Assembly (NCBI GenBank): GCA_015039315.1
Contig: WIDE01000020.1
Coordinates: 1 to 64,000, forward strand
DNA: 64,000 nucleotides
Reading direction: 5' to 3'
DNA from: Clavulina sp. PMI_390
Lineage: Eukaryota > Basidiomycota > Agaricomycetes > Cantharellales > Hydnaceae
Shown here: positions 44,168 to 56,686 of the stretch, piece by piece
How the letters are laid out: each line of letters starts with the position of its first letter
Position numbering within the stretch: position 1 is the stretch's first letter
Translations under genes and position numbers: made by a program
Notes under the pieces: generated by a model
Told to the model about the DNA's origin: nothing
What the model saw: the letters and a program-made list of their open reading frames with translations, nothing else
Databases searched by the model: none

Positions 44168-45814
44168 AAGTTGCGAAAGGTGGAAAGGTAGTGGTGTGGT
44201 GCCTCCCCTTTGCCAAAGGCAACGATCGCGTCAACGGTTTTTTGGGCACGAGCCCTCAGAGGTAGTGTAAGATGAGAGGGGGGGACGAAACAGTGGCCAA
44301 CACCACTCTTCCGGCTCGAGAGGGGGGAAATATCAAGGGCGAGTGTTGACTGACTCGGTGAGCCGTTCAGTACTTATAATCGACGGAACCGTAAAGTAAT
44401 GACTACACCGCCACCGTTTGAAGCACGTGACCGTTATGGTGGGTGTCCAAATGCACAGCTCCCCATCGTCTCCTACCGCGTCTCGTTACAACTGTCCGTC
44501 CCCCGCGCAATTTTCTGCCCAAAAGCTCGGGCCATCTGCGTAGTGCCGGGCGATATAAATTTCATGTCGAAATCACAGCTGCAGAGGCCGTTCCTGGACA
44601 AGCGCCCAAACGCTTGCTAGTCAGCAGAATTGACTTCTTCTGTTTTGGGACATCTTTTGTTGTGGCATGTTAGGGCCCCCCTCGTACCTATCAGTCTTTT
44701 TTCTGATGATGGAGCTACCTCAATGCTTCGGAAACCGCCCGTCTACGTACACGGGATTTTTGCCAATACCTGATTCATTCATACAAAACTCTCTTTCCCT
44801 TTGTCTTTATGATGCATGGCGCAGGAGGGCAGTTAGGCTTAAAACAGGCTTTAGGCGCAATCAATGATGTAGTCTAACCCGCAGCAATGACCCAACTCTC
44901 ACCGATTTGCAACTATTCTCACACAGACGTGCCCCCCTAGCGGCAAGAGACTCTTCAGGCCATACAGATAACACATCTAAAGCTCCGGTTGCACCACTTG
45001 CGGGTGGTGCGACGGTATGACACGTTCAAGAAAAACCTGTCGACACGCACAATCTTTTTTCTCAGATTCTCCAACCACTTTCCATTCATGTTTGCTCTGG
45101 TGCTACTGCACAGCTCCACAATATTAATTTTCGACACCTCTCTTCCGTCCGTCCGTTCCCCTAGTAACAATGCATGCCCGCGCGCCGAGCCATCGCTTGG
45201 CCCCTCCCCCCAAGCCTGCAGCGGCTCTGCGTCGACAAAGTTTCAACACAGCAACACACCTTTCTGCATTGTTCTCCCCGTTCCTCCGCTCGCAATGACG
45301 CGCAGTGGGGCTAGGGTTCTCCTATCCAGACGTGTAGACCGCAGCAACCTGTCCAGTTGAAATAATCGTCCACACACAAATGAGGAGTGACTGACTGCGA
45401 TTGGACAGAGGGAGAATGTGCAAGCATTTGGACACGCGCTGCGCATCTGACCCGGTCTCTCGGAGTTCTCACTGGCTGAAACAGAACGTTCCTTCCCTTC
45501 TTGCCCGCTCCGATGGGCTGCTGCACCTCCAAAAAATAGATGATGCGACGATCTACTCGGTCCCTCCGCCTCCGTGGAGGCACAATCTCAGAGGCCTGTA
45601 CATTTAGGGTCTTAAATGAATTTGATTTACCCGTCAAACCGCCGGAAGAGGAGAAGAAGACATCATCAGCACGTGTCGGGTTCGGATGATGGAGTCAGTC
45701 GGGCTGTCAGGGTCTCCGCTGCGTTCCTTGGCGTACTCCACCTATAGACCTTATCATCCCATCATATCAAAGATGACTAGGCAAAGGGGCTGAGCTCGAC
45801 CTATTTACGTCTAA

Positions 45815-45830
45815 TGTGTGTGTGTGTGTG
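45815..45830. repeat. (TG)8 microsatellite
   Basis: Eight TG units in the intergenic stretch. Confidence 0.9.
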
Positions 45831-47965
45831 CTGCTGTTCGCTTCCGCCTTGCACGCACAGATGTTTCGTCTGTCTGCGCGCAGCATTCACAACCACAAAT
45901 AGAGAACCATTCCCCCCCTCTTCTTGGCGCTGCTTTTTTCTTTGCATGACCGACCCATTCTAACGCGCCCAATCAGAATCAGCTGATAAGAATATACTAC
46001 CAAAGGTAATACCGAAGACATAATCACCAGCCTACGTATACCCGATGCGTACATGCATGCATACGATGACCATCACCACTAACAGTCATCGAGCGACCAT
46101 TGCGCGGCTCGGCAGAACCACAGAGTCGTTGATGTGCGCCGTATAGATATATATGGCAAATGGGACTTGCCTTTGGCAGGCGTTGATCACTCATCATCAT
46201 CATAAGGAAAAGCGCTCGCCTGAAGAAGAAGAGGAAAGAAAAGGGATCAGCCATCCGGAATGCCAAAGATCGACAGAAGAACCCACGCCCAGCAGCTTGG
46301 AGCTTCCACGCCCGCCACCCCTCGCATCGAATTTCCAACCGCAATGATCATCCGTCCTTCGACGATGTGCAGATTACCATACAAGGCTATCTATCCTACA
46401 TACGACATCCACCACGAGATGGACGTCCTTCTACGATCGGATGCACGCATCGGTCAGACGTCAAGATCCATGTTGCCGGGCCCCAACTTCTTCTTCCCTT
46501 TTTTCTCCTGAGTCGTTGCTACTGTATTGCCGTGCGCGCGGTTTTTCTCCGTGCCGTGTACTCGGCCATCATGCACGCGATCGCCCTCGCAAATCAGAAG
46601 ATCATTCAAATTTACCATACTCGGAACCCACCAAAAAAGGAAATTTCCCTCTGCTCTTGTGCCTCTCCCCTCCCCCCCTTCTTCCGCCCTCTGCCCTTTT
46701 CCCTCATTCCACGAATCAAGGGCCACACCCCATTACTGGTATCACATGCCCCAAGCTCTCAATGTATTCCTTACGTCCTCATTTGCAATGCCACAATGAG
46801 TCGTGACCCCCTGGTGTGGTCGTCATCTCCGTCAGCAGCTGCAGGTAGCTGTTGTACCTGTGCATGTAATAACCGCGATGCTTGCTTGCTTGCTCCCCGG
46901 TATACACAAAACAGACGCCCCGCAGAAGTGCCGCAGGTACGCATTTCCATCCGAGAGAAGCCAAGGAATGGAAGATTACGCCCCCCCCCCCATCCGAGCT
47001 CGGCTGGAAAACTCTGCGCACGCCTGCGATTAGGGAGGGGCTTTGTTCGTCATTCGAACCGCATCGGTTACTGCTGCAAAGCACGGAGCTCCGGTCCAAT
47101 GAGCACAAGTCGCGCTGCTGCGAGCGCGCGAGGCTCCGGATTTGCGTCACTTCCATATCTGGCTTTGCTTTGCCTGTCCTGTTACCAAATGTAGTTTTTA
47201 GACGCGGGGTAGCCGCGCGCTGTTATCTTGACTAAGGAACGCAGTGGTTTCCAAGGGAGTGGAGCTTCCATAATCCGTCCACAGTCAGCACTGTAAACGT
47301 GTCCAATCGAAAAGAGGAAGGAGGAGGTTTTAAGACAAGCCCAGAAGCATATTATTAGATCTATAGACTTGAATGGGAGGCGTAATTGTACTTTATCCAG
47401 GGACCAGGAAAACAGAAAAATATGAAGAGTGGGGGGAAAATTAAATTGAGTGTGTTGTAGTAAATCAATCAACTAGCTACGAAGAAAAAACATGACGTGA
47501 TGTTGAAACCTGTGAAGCATCATGAATAGACCAGGCACACACGCTCGCTCAGCGTCCATAACATATAAGCATGATGATGGAGGAGATAGTGGAGGGGAAT
47601 ACAAACAGCAACCAGAAAGCTCAAACCTTGAAGGAGACACACACAGTCCGAAAGGAGCCAATAACAGACACAGAGGGAGTACAGGGAAAACAAGTGAAAG
47701 AAGCGAAAGAGAGAGTGCGTTGTCCGCGGAACATAGATGCATGAAAGGGAATCATGATCATATCCAATATCTCTTAGAGGAAGGCCACGGAACTGCGAGG
47801 CAAGGGAATGGAACGGATGCGGAGTCAGTACGTGAGAGTAAGCCGAGGGGGGTTGGGGAAGAGTGAGGAGGAAAGGCGAGGGAAGAAAGCATGACGAGTC
47901 ATGGCGGCACCGAGCGATATCGCTATCGTTCACCTAGCGAAGGGGAAACAGGGGGTCCACAGGAC

Positions 47966-49742
47966 TCAGGGTCCTTCTGCAGAAGCGTGTCCAGACCCAT
48001 GCAGGGGCCATACACTCCCACTCGCGGTCCTCACCGCCGCCGGAGTATTCCCGGTGACATTGCCCCCAGCAGCAGCAGAAGCAGACACGCTCCTCCCTGT
48101 CCCCCTTCCCCTCAGCGGAACACTCAAAGCCTCTCCGCCTTCACCTATTTGAGCCTCGCCTAGACCACTTTCTGCCGCCGATCCTGCCGACCCCGAGAGT
48201 GGGGATGGGGCATCGAGCACCCTTCGCATGCTATCGAGCATGCGATCCGTCGTGGTCAGCATATCGACAAGTCGGTACCTCTCCTCGCGCATCAGGAGGT
48301 ACTGGCGCTCCATTTCGGCGCGGGTAGGAATATCATGCGGAGCAGTGGGGCTTCCTCCAGATGTGGAACGTGAGGTGGAGACGTTAGTCGAGGACGAAAA
48401 GTGTGGGGCGGTAGCGGACGAGGGGTGCCCAAGAGGAGACAGGGATCGGAGAGGGCTCCGCGAGCGATACTGCGGATAGTGCTGCTGCTGATGAGAGGAG
48501 TGCGGATAGCTTTGTTGAGAGTAGCTGCTGGCTCGCTGGGCTCCTCCGGCTGGAGCGGAGGGTCCAGGCGTCCCGCGTCCAGCAGGGCCTGTTCCTTGCC
48601 CATGCAGATACGAGTCAATCGGGGGCAAATCGCTCGTCCCGCTAGGCGACCGACTCTGATGCCCTTGCCCACTGGGGTGATGATGCGGGCCCAAATGGCT
48701 GGGGCCAGGGCCACTATGACTATGCCCTGTAGAGGCCCCACGCCCAGACGGGCCGACGCTCCCACCGTGACTGACATTTGACGCAGCACTCGGCGGGCGA
48801 TCCGGGAAGGGCATATTCAGCTCTGGGAGTCGCCGAAGCGGGGTACCGCCTCGGACAGTACCACCAGGCCCAGCGGGGGCGTTATGGGGATGTTGCTGAG
48901 ACGACGCAGAATGGAATGACTGCTGATGGAGCGGGGAGGGAGGAAGGGGATGTTGCTGCTGATGCGGGTGCAGATGTGAATGACCATGTGGGTAGCTCGC
49001 ATGCAGGGGTGTTGACGCATGGCTGGGCGCACTGCCCGAGCGGAATGAGTGCACGGAACCCGTCTCATCGTGCTCAAGTTCCACATCGCGATCATCACCT
49101 GATAGCTCATCTAGGTCACCACTAGGGTCTGCGCTCCCGCGATGGGTGCTTGCGCTCAAGGTACGACGCTCACTCGAGAGTGAGGGAGGGTAAGAGCCAG
49201 CGTTCCCAATATAGCCACGATGTCCTTGCAAGGTGGACGCAGGGGTAGGGGTATGTGAAGAGGAAGAGTACGAGGAGTGCTGGTACTGCGATTCCCCGTA
49301 CTGGGAGGGAGGGAGAGAGTGCATCTCGCTCGCCGGCTCTTTTTTGGTTTTGCGCTGTCTCTTGCGCTTGGGTTCGCCAGCGGCAGCACCAGTCGCGGAC
49401 TCTTGGTCGGGGTCCATGTCCTCGTCATACGTGCGACGTTGAGCTCCGCCGTGTGGGCTGGGGCTATTATCCATCACGAGACTTTGGCGGGGATTCCGAT
49501 TCCTTGAACGACCGCGGCCCGTGGGAGCTGAATCCATTGTGTCCGCTGGGAAGGACGACGATGAGCTTTGATGCGAAAAAGGATGTGGGTGAGCGGGTGA
49601 CGATCGGCCGACGGCGACAAGCGCTTCGGCAGCGGCCTGTTCGAGATGGTGGGGGATGGCTGAGACAGAGGATGAGGAAGAGGAGATGGGAAGTGGGTTT
49701 GAGTGCGAAGGGGGGGAACGCGAACGCTGGCGAGGTTGCTGC

Positions 49743-49776
<34 letters not shown>

Positions 49777-51520
49777 TTGCCCTTGAAAAAGAGGCAGAGA
49801 CTTGTGCGTGCGAGTGGGTGAGTGGAGGAGAGCCGTTCGGACCTGTTACAGCGGGGACTCGTCTTCTTCGCTTGATGACAGTCTTTTTCATCGCCTCTGG
49901 GCGATGAGTGCCATGGAGCTTGAAATAGAGACCTGAGGTGTCGCAGAAAGGAAGAAAGAGACGTGGCGAACCAAGCGAGAAAACACACGCAAGCAGCGGG
50001 GATTCAAATGGATCAAGTCGTCAGTATGACCGCACGGCGAAAGCGGCCCAGAAAAAAATAAAGGCCCCAAAACTGCACGCAAAGGAAAAAAAGTTGTTCT
50101 TTTCGTTGAACAGATGGGAAGATTTTATCAGATAACAAGATTAGCGCCGGTGATTATCTCTTTTGAATGGGGCATCGATAACCACATGATCACCGGGCGC
50201 TTAATCCCAGAATAGCAGGAATACCAAGAAAGGATGCGCAACACATATGTGATCATATGCCACGGAAAGAGAAAAAAAAGCATGCCAAAACTGATAATCG
50301 CCAGAGGTGGCGCAAGCAGGGAAGGTGATAGATGAGACCACGCACCGCAAGCGTTGCAGATGTTGTTTCCTTGATCGTCACGGCGCCAGAGAGGCGTGTT
50401 TGAGGTGCCGCAATTCGCACAGCTGAGGCCACCCCCGCTGGATGCAGGGCCTCCCGCTGCTCCTCTTGCGGTACTTCCATTCGCACTGTTCGCATTATTC
50501 CCATTCCCATTTGGAGTGGGCGTGCCGCGTTTGGGAGCGCCGCTTCCGCCATTTGCAGCGCTGCTGGCCGCAAACCGATAGACGGTCGAGTCTGACGAAG
50601 ATAACTCGTCAGCCTTGTCGATATCCATCGGCGCACCATTTGCCATATTTGGCGCAGGCGCATGTCCAGCCTTGGTGGAAGATGAAGAGGACGAGGAGTC
50701 GGCCGTCGGGGGCGGAGATGCGCTGGTGGCTTTTATGCTGGTCGTAACTGACACTGTTGTTGTTGTTGCTGCCGCTGCTGTGGCCGCCGTTGTGCCAGTC
50801 AGCGTTGTCGGCACGGTTGATAAATGTCGGACTTTATTATTCAGGGCAGGACACCCATTGCAATTCGATGTGCCCCCTGTTCCATCACAGCGCCCGTCTC
50901 CGGGGCAAGTGCCAGTGGTGGTTGTGGTGGAGTGACTGCTGACTGGTACTGCGACGACTGCTGCTGCCGGTGCTGCTGACGGGGATGACGCAGAGACGGT
51001 AGCGATGTGCGGTGAAAGTGCTTGAGCTTCACCCATGGCGATCCTGCCCGAGGATGACGATGGGGGTGTGTATGGACTCGTTGGACGGTCTGCAGAGGTT
51101 GAATTTAGGGTGGATATTTGCGGCGAGGAGGGGAGCTGGGTGAACGACACTGGTCGCTGTTCTCCACGAGACTTTGCGTATAGCCCTATCATGATGAAAT
51201 GAAATGATATCGCGAGGGAAGGGGAAGTATGCTCGATAAGCAAGACTGGGGAGACCACGAAAAAAGGGACAGGCAAAAAGGGCAGGTGACTAACCACAAG
51301 CGTTACAGATAGGCTTTCCTTCCGCGTTGCGTCTCCAGAGCGGTGTCTGAGTGGTGTGACAATTGGAGCACGAGGTAGGGCCACTGGCGGCGGAGAACAC
51401 GGCGCGTGAAGGCTGATGCTGGGATGATCTGCGGGAGAGGAGGGCGTCCTGAGCGACACCAGGGGACGTGACGTCGGGGTCGAGCGGAGAGCGGGGAGGG
51501 AGGGCGGCGGCGGTGGACAT
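47966..51520 (-). CDS. Two-finger GATA factor, siderophore/iron repressor type (SRE/URBS1)
   Basis: This family represses siderophore and iron-uptake genes when iron is plentiful. Three exons on the minus strand (51520-51295, 51185-50346, 49932-47966) give 1,010 residues. Finger 1 is [18 protein letters not shown]...CNACG then [11 protein letters not shown]; finger 2 is [18 protein letters not shown]...CNACG then [11 protein letters not shown], followed by the basic tail [11 protein letters not shown]. Between them lies the four-Cys motif CPGDGRC...CNGCP, which is diagnostic of this regulator class and thought to sense iron. The C-terminal 600 residues are disordered, with a poly-Gln run and a short final helix (MEREYLL-like, [11 protein letters not shown]). 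Both fingers are cut by an intron at the same codon. Nuclear location is inferred. Confidence 0.93.
49737..49775. repeat. CAG/CAA trinucleotide tract coding poly-Gln
   Basis: On the minus strand an imperfect CAG/CAA run encodes about twelve consecutive glutamines in the last exon of the GATA factor. Such tracts vary in length between strains. Confidence 0.85.
50127..50135. promoter_or_regulatory. Candidate GATA-factor binding site in intron 2 of the GATA gene
   Basis: ATCAGATAA matches the ATCWGATAA consensus reported for fungal iron-responsive GATA repressors. It overlaps TTATC on its left, so two GATA cores face each other. It lies in the unusually long 413-bp intron 2 (50345-49933). Autoregulation is inference. 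Confidence 0.35.
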
Positions 51521-51550
51521 GGGGGGAAGAGAGAGACGGACAGACAGAAG

Positions 51551-51624
51551 GGGAGAGACTCGTCGCTAGGCCGTGAGCAGTACAGACGGGAGAGACTCGT
51601 CGCTAGGCCGTGAGCAGTACAGAC
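51551..51624. repeat. Two perfect 37-bp direct repeats
   Basis: The unit gggagagactcgtcgctagg... occupies 51551-51587 and is repeated without change at 51588-51624. It lies 31 bp upstream of the ATG of the GATA gene, so it is probably in the 5' untranslated region. Confidence 0.9.
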
Positions 51625-54600
51625 GATGACGAACACGACAAGATGAGCGACGAAGCAGGAGAGAAGGGATGATGAAGGAGAAAGAGATATACACAAAGAT
51701 TGTCGGGCTGGGGACGCAAGAGAGCCAATCACAAGACGCCTGATTACCAAAATTTTCCTCCTTCTCAGCTCCCGTTCATGTAATAATGAATTATCTTAAT
51801 GCAATCACTATCCATCAGCCCATCGGCCGCGCCTCTCCCCTTTTTCCCCGTTCTTCCCTGCGCAGCTATCTATGTATCAGACCAACTCTTGTCGGCAACC
51901 AAAAAAGACGCTGCCCAAAAACGACCCGTCGTCGTCATATGCCGCTGAACCCCTCGCCGCCGCCGTCCGTCGTGTGGTCCAGACCCCTTGCCCTGTCTCC
52001 TGATTAGGAATTGAGCGCTTAAATAGGTTTGCGTGCGAGATCGCCCAATCCGATCCCGACAGTTATGATACATCCTGATAGGCGACCCCAGATTCCGTCC
52101 ACGCTGCAATACAAAAAAATTAAAGCCGATAGATTTCAATTTTTATTCAACTCTTCTCCTTCTAGATTATCAGGGATTATCGGAGCATCACCGACAGACC
52201 TCGGTCAACCCAGATTATCAGTTTGCTCCGAAACTCGGACGGCAGCGTGCGTCAGCCCAGCAGAAATCTCCACATCTTCTTTTTTGGTGCATGCTTCGCG
52301 CCAAGATCGATCAGTTGTCGAGTCACCCCTGCCGTGTGCTATTCTCGACCCGCCCGGGACGCTCCCTCATCGGTGCCGCATTGGCATTATCGATAACAGC
52401 AGCAAGTCAGGGTCCCAGAAAATTTTTCCGTCGTCCCCCCACTCTTAGATACATTGAATCAGTATTCAGTCGGGACACGTGGACAGGTCCGTAACATTCC
52501 CCAAAGTTCCGCCAGAACACAACACCCACGCAACCCCGCCCACGGCAGCTATTGTTTTGTTTTGTCGGCATCATCATCAGGCATGTACCTGGCCGCGTGA
52601 TTCAGGGTACGTAACCCCCAAAAAAGACAATGATAAGCAGCAAGAACTACCATGGCAAAGCCTTTGTCGATCAGTGATCACGTTACGATCATCAGTGCAT
52701 ATTCACACTAGCGGGTAATCACGAGCCTCGACGGAAATACACGCCCAGGCCAGATTGGGGGAAGGAAAGTTATCTCGCAGCACACATACATACATTACAG
52801 ATTACAAGGCCAAGCCAAGCATAGACGTCACGATTACACGCGACAACGACTCCTGTAGACTGGCAGCCCAGCCTCTCCTGTCAAATGCTTAATTCCCTCA
52901 CGGCGCCGGCGAACTATACCTTTGCTCCACACACAAAGCACTGCTGCCGAGACTATGAACACTGCCCAAACGGGCGTCCTCTCGTCCCATCCCGCCCTTA
53001 TCGCCGAACCTTGTCTTTTTTGTAACTGGGAGCGAATCAGGGTGTCGTTGACAACCTACGGCCCGCCTGGACGCGGCGTTCATCCCAAGCCACACAATTG
53101 GATATCCGTCTTGTCGAGTCAGCTATCGCTACACCAAGCGAAGCTTACGGGAGGGAAAGAGAGAAATCATGCTCGCTTGCCACTAGCCATCATGACTCGA
53201 ATGGATTCTCGCACCCTGGCTGGCTGGTCTGAGAGAAGGAACTCATTGCTCCACTTCCCATACTGAGCAGATTAACCCGCCGCACGTACATCGCATTGCA
53301 ATGTATATCGCATCTTCTCTCGTCGTACGTATCGATAGCAGGATCCATATCGTCCGGGAATCAAATCTGTGAACCCAAGTCAGTGGCTTATCGTGAGCGA
53401 TCGGATTGCGGATCCGAGGGGATGGACGGGGACGGAAGGGTACGGGGGAACACTAAAGGAAAAGTATAGCCACGACTGTTTTAGCACGCACATATCCATC
53501 GGTCCCCATCGCTATTAAGTAACTTGCCGGCGTCTCATGTCAAAAACCTGACCACCCAGCCGTCCACCTGACACAAAACGAGACGAGCAGAGAAGAAAGT
53601 GGAGCCAAACCCACGAATCGAGATAACCGGCATCTCATTCCATCTCACTGTCCATCCATTTCCCGATGGCTGGGAATTGGAAATCTCATCAAAGCTAAAA
53701 AGAAAAGCCTGCTGGCATCAACGAGTCTTGAAATCATCACGGGCCCCTTTTCCCGGACTGGACTGACCGCACATCTTCGTCGTGCTATGCTGGTGCTATC
53801 TATCATCACTTTTTGTACGCCGGGGAAAGCCACCGAGCGCCTAGGGTCGAGGGGGTCGAAGGAGCTAGTTAGGCAACTAGGCCCGACATCCTGGCCACAC
53901 AGATATATGCGCAATATCCGTGTTCACCGCAGGTACTTAGACATGCACGATTAGTGGAGGCATATATATATGGATGAGATAGGCAATTGCGATCACGCCA
54001 AGTAGTAGTGTAGCTCGCATTCATCGCGAACACTTCGCACACACACATGCTACCTCACGCGACGCACGATGAAAGAAGCTCTGGGTCCAGCCCAGCCCAG
54101 GTCAGGTCAGGTCGTAAGTAAGTAATAATACCCGCGCGCGATGATTTTTCCGAGGTCGAGCGCGCAAAGATAAGATAATCATAGCCGAACTGACTCGAAG
54201 CGGTGTGGCTCCACAAACGCGCGCAGATGCCGCCGTAGACATACATACATGGGTATATAGGATTCGCCTCAAGTAGCAGTAGCAAGCGGTGACACTTGAC
54301 TTTCGGAGGCTGACAGGAGAGCGACGGTAGGCAATTCGAATCAGAATCGGTCATCAGGGTGCGTGCGGGCTGGAATCATGGGAATAACAGGAGGGGGGGC
54401 TTGATCGTCGGGCTGCTTATTCACCTACTAAAGGAGAGGAAAAAAACTACTGTCCGAGCATCCGAAGAGCGGAACACACTTGAGGAGAAAAACCAATACT
54501 ATTATATTGATAGCAAGCGAGCACATATGTGTAACGTGATGGTGTCCAGGGGGGGTTTAGTGTGTACAACGCATGCAAGGAATGTCAAAAATGCTTCTTC

Positions 54601-54681
54601 CAACGAGTGGAACTACATCTCACTCGTGAAACCTCCAACGAGACAAGACAAATGGAACAAACGTGGAAGTGGTGTGGTAGA
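51625..54681. other. About 3 kb upstream of the GATA gene, without a convincing gene
   Basis: No supported open frame. CTGATAA/TTATCAG elements occur at 52167-52173 and 52215-52221, with further TTATCG copies nearby; these are possible GATA-factor sites in the promoter of the GATA gene. The region past about 54.3 kb is the 3' side of RIB3. Confidence 0.45.
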
Positions 54682-56123
54682 TCATATCGACGGGATCGCA
54701 CCTGGGACACACATCTCCAACGACTTGCGATATGCTACAATCATATCGACACTGATCATCTTGATCCCCCAGCGGTTTGCAAATGCCCTGCAGTCATCAC
54801 GTCGTGCCATGCTCCCCTGCTCGTTGTCATTGACAAGCTCGCAGAGCAGCCCGGCAGGTGCGTGGCCAGTCAGCCTGCAGAGGTCTGATGTCATGTAATG
54901 AGGAATGGGGAGACATGCATAAATGATGGTATCACAATCGGGACGATGAGCATCGGGCGAGAATGGAGTTGATGATATGAGCAGGCATTGGAGGGTGATG
55001 GGATAAGGGACGAAGTGGGGCGAGCATGAGTGTAAGTGAAATGAAGAATAACACAACGAACTCGGTGAGCCACCATACTACGCTCGCCAACAAACAAGTT
55101 TCGATGCTTACCGACAGCGCTCTCAGTATGTCCCTTCCTGGTGAGCACACCCCCATCTCGTGCCCTCAAAGGCACCATATGCCCTGGGCGGGAAAACTCA
55201 TGCGCAGGTGCACCTTCCGCGAGTTTACGGGCCGTCAGTGCTCGATCATGTGCGGAAATGCCCGTTGTGGTGCCTATTTTGCGCGGTCGGGAACGTCGGG
55301 GATCAATTTGGCGGCAAGTGAGTCAGAGAGAGAGATGGAGGGATAGGAAATGGATGTGGTGGTTTTGTTCGTGTCAGCAGACGAAAAGTGCAGATCGATT
55401 GGGTGGTTCATCCCATTACGTGGGAAGAATGACCAAAGCCAGTGTCAGCAGGAGAAAAAAGCAAATCAACCGTCGGTAAGTCAAACAGCCGAAGAGTCAT
55501 GTCATAATCACAAGGGTCAGCGATGGTGAGGATATCGTAATAGTAATTCGTGCTTACCGATTTTGTAGTCGGCCGTGATCGTGTAGGCTGTCTTGAAGTG
55601 CTCCTGATTGTTGGCGACCATGAGTGGGAGCTCGAGTTGGTCGAGGGCTTCCCCGGGTAGCGAGATGCAGATGTAGCCACTGTGATGCACAAAAAAGGGT
55701 CAGGACATATCGTATGAGCGATTCAAGGAGCAAGTTGATGAATAATGAAGGTCCGAGGTCGACGAAAACAGCTCAGCGGACATACCTAGTCATCTTGATG
55801 AACCAGGCCATTTTCTCGGTTGTAATCGAGTCTGCTGCGATGATCAGATCGCCTTCGTTCTCTCTTCCTTCGTCATCCATGACGACGAGGAACTCGCCCG
55901 CAGCAAAGGCAGCGAGCGCATCTTCCATGGAGTCGAATGCAAACTCTTCTACAGCATCGGCCTTAGTTGCGGCTGCGGCGTGTGCATTCGCCATGGACGG
56001 CGCTGGTATAGGAGACCCGTTGAGCTTGTTTTTGAGGGCAGCAAGGCCGTTTGACAGAGCCGGCGTGCTGCTGGCGGTGACAGTGACAGTGGAGTGGGTG
56101 TCCATAAGAGTGGCAGGGCTCAT
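54682..56123 (-). CDS. RIB3: 3,4-dihydroxy-2-butanone 4-phosphate synthase
   Basis: This enzyme converts ribulose 5-phosphate to the four-carbon precursor of riboflavin plus formate. Four exons on the minus strand (56123-55786, 55679-55558, 55273-55112, 54884-54682) give 274 residues. The metal and substrate motif is [12 protein letters not shown]; then [44 protein letters not shown], and [14 protein letters not shown], all in the order and spacing of the family. Exon phases 2, 1, 1 join without loss of frame. The N-terminal 60 or so residues are an Ala/Ser-rich extension not found in short fungal forms. An in-frame ATG also occurs at 56105, so the start is uncertain by six codons. It acts in the cytosol. 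Confidence 0.95.
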
Positions 56124-56686
56124 TAGTCAATATGAATGGGGAAAGTTGGATCGAGTTAAGCACAACGGACGAGAGTTGGAGATGTTAGCGGTTGGCAATG
56201 GCTTGCTTCGCTGTGGTGGTGGGTAAGAAATCGGAGCGGTGGGTTAAGAAAGTCAGACAAGCCGGAAACCCTTCCCTCGGACCAAACAGTCCGTGAGAAT
56301 GCTTTGCCCCAGGCTCCGGCGATTTGTATTCCAACCACTGTGGAAATGACTCTGCGATTGCGCGGTCTAGTATACGGTACATATAGGACATTAACACAAG
56401 GCACATTGGGGCTGGTCTGGTGGCTAAAGTGAGCCATTTTCCTCCAATCAAGGATCAAACCCAACCGGAGTGTCAAAAGGACGTCGCCAGAAGCATGACA
56501 CCTGAATAGCAAATTCAGACTTTCAAGGGCCTGTTATATAATGGATCTACTGGCAGAATAAAGTCGAATGCACCTGGTCAAGCAGCAGAATGAAGCAATT
56601 CTTGTGTTGTTGTTTACGCCGAGGGTTTTGCTTCGGCTGAGACGGCATCCTCCGCAAGCGCCGCTGACAACTTTCGACTATTCACG
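56124..56686. promoter_or_regulatory. Divergent promoter region of RIB3 and the SmB gene
   Basis: The 563 bp between opposite start codons contain no supported gene. Minus-strand frames here are short and lack motifs. Confidence 0.4.

Larger units (their letters stand above)
43406..47965. other. About 4.5 kb without a convincing gene
   Basis: Bounded by the 5' side of the gene at 43405 and the 3' side of the GATA gene at 47966. It contains a GA microsatellite, a short TG microsatellite and many short frames. The longest frame (46367-47194 plus, 275 codons) is Pro/Cys/Arg-rich with no recognisable domain, and probably fortuitous. The 47.5-47.96 kb part is probably the 3' untranslated region of the GATA gene. 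Confidence 0.45.

Noticed and set aside
46367..47194. A 275-codon plus-strand open frame
   Set aside because: No domain, signal or upstream promoter; composition shifts along its length, and it overlaps other frames of similar quality.
51520..54682. A regulatory link between RIB3 and the iron GATA factor because they are neighbours
   Set aside because: They are separated by about 3 kb and I saw no shared promoter; an iron-riboflavin connection would be speculation here.
54359..54898. A 179-codon plus-strand frame
   Set aside because: It lies antisense to the last exon of RIB3, which has family motifs.
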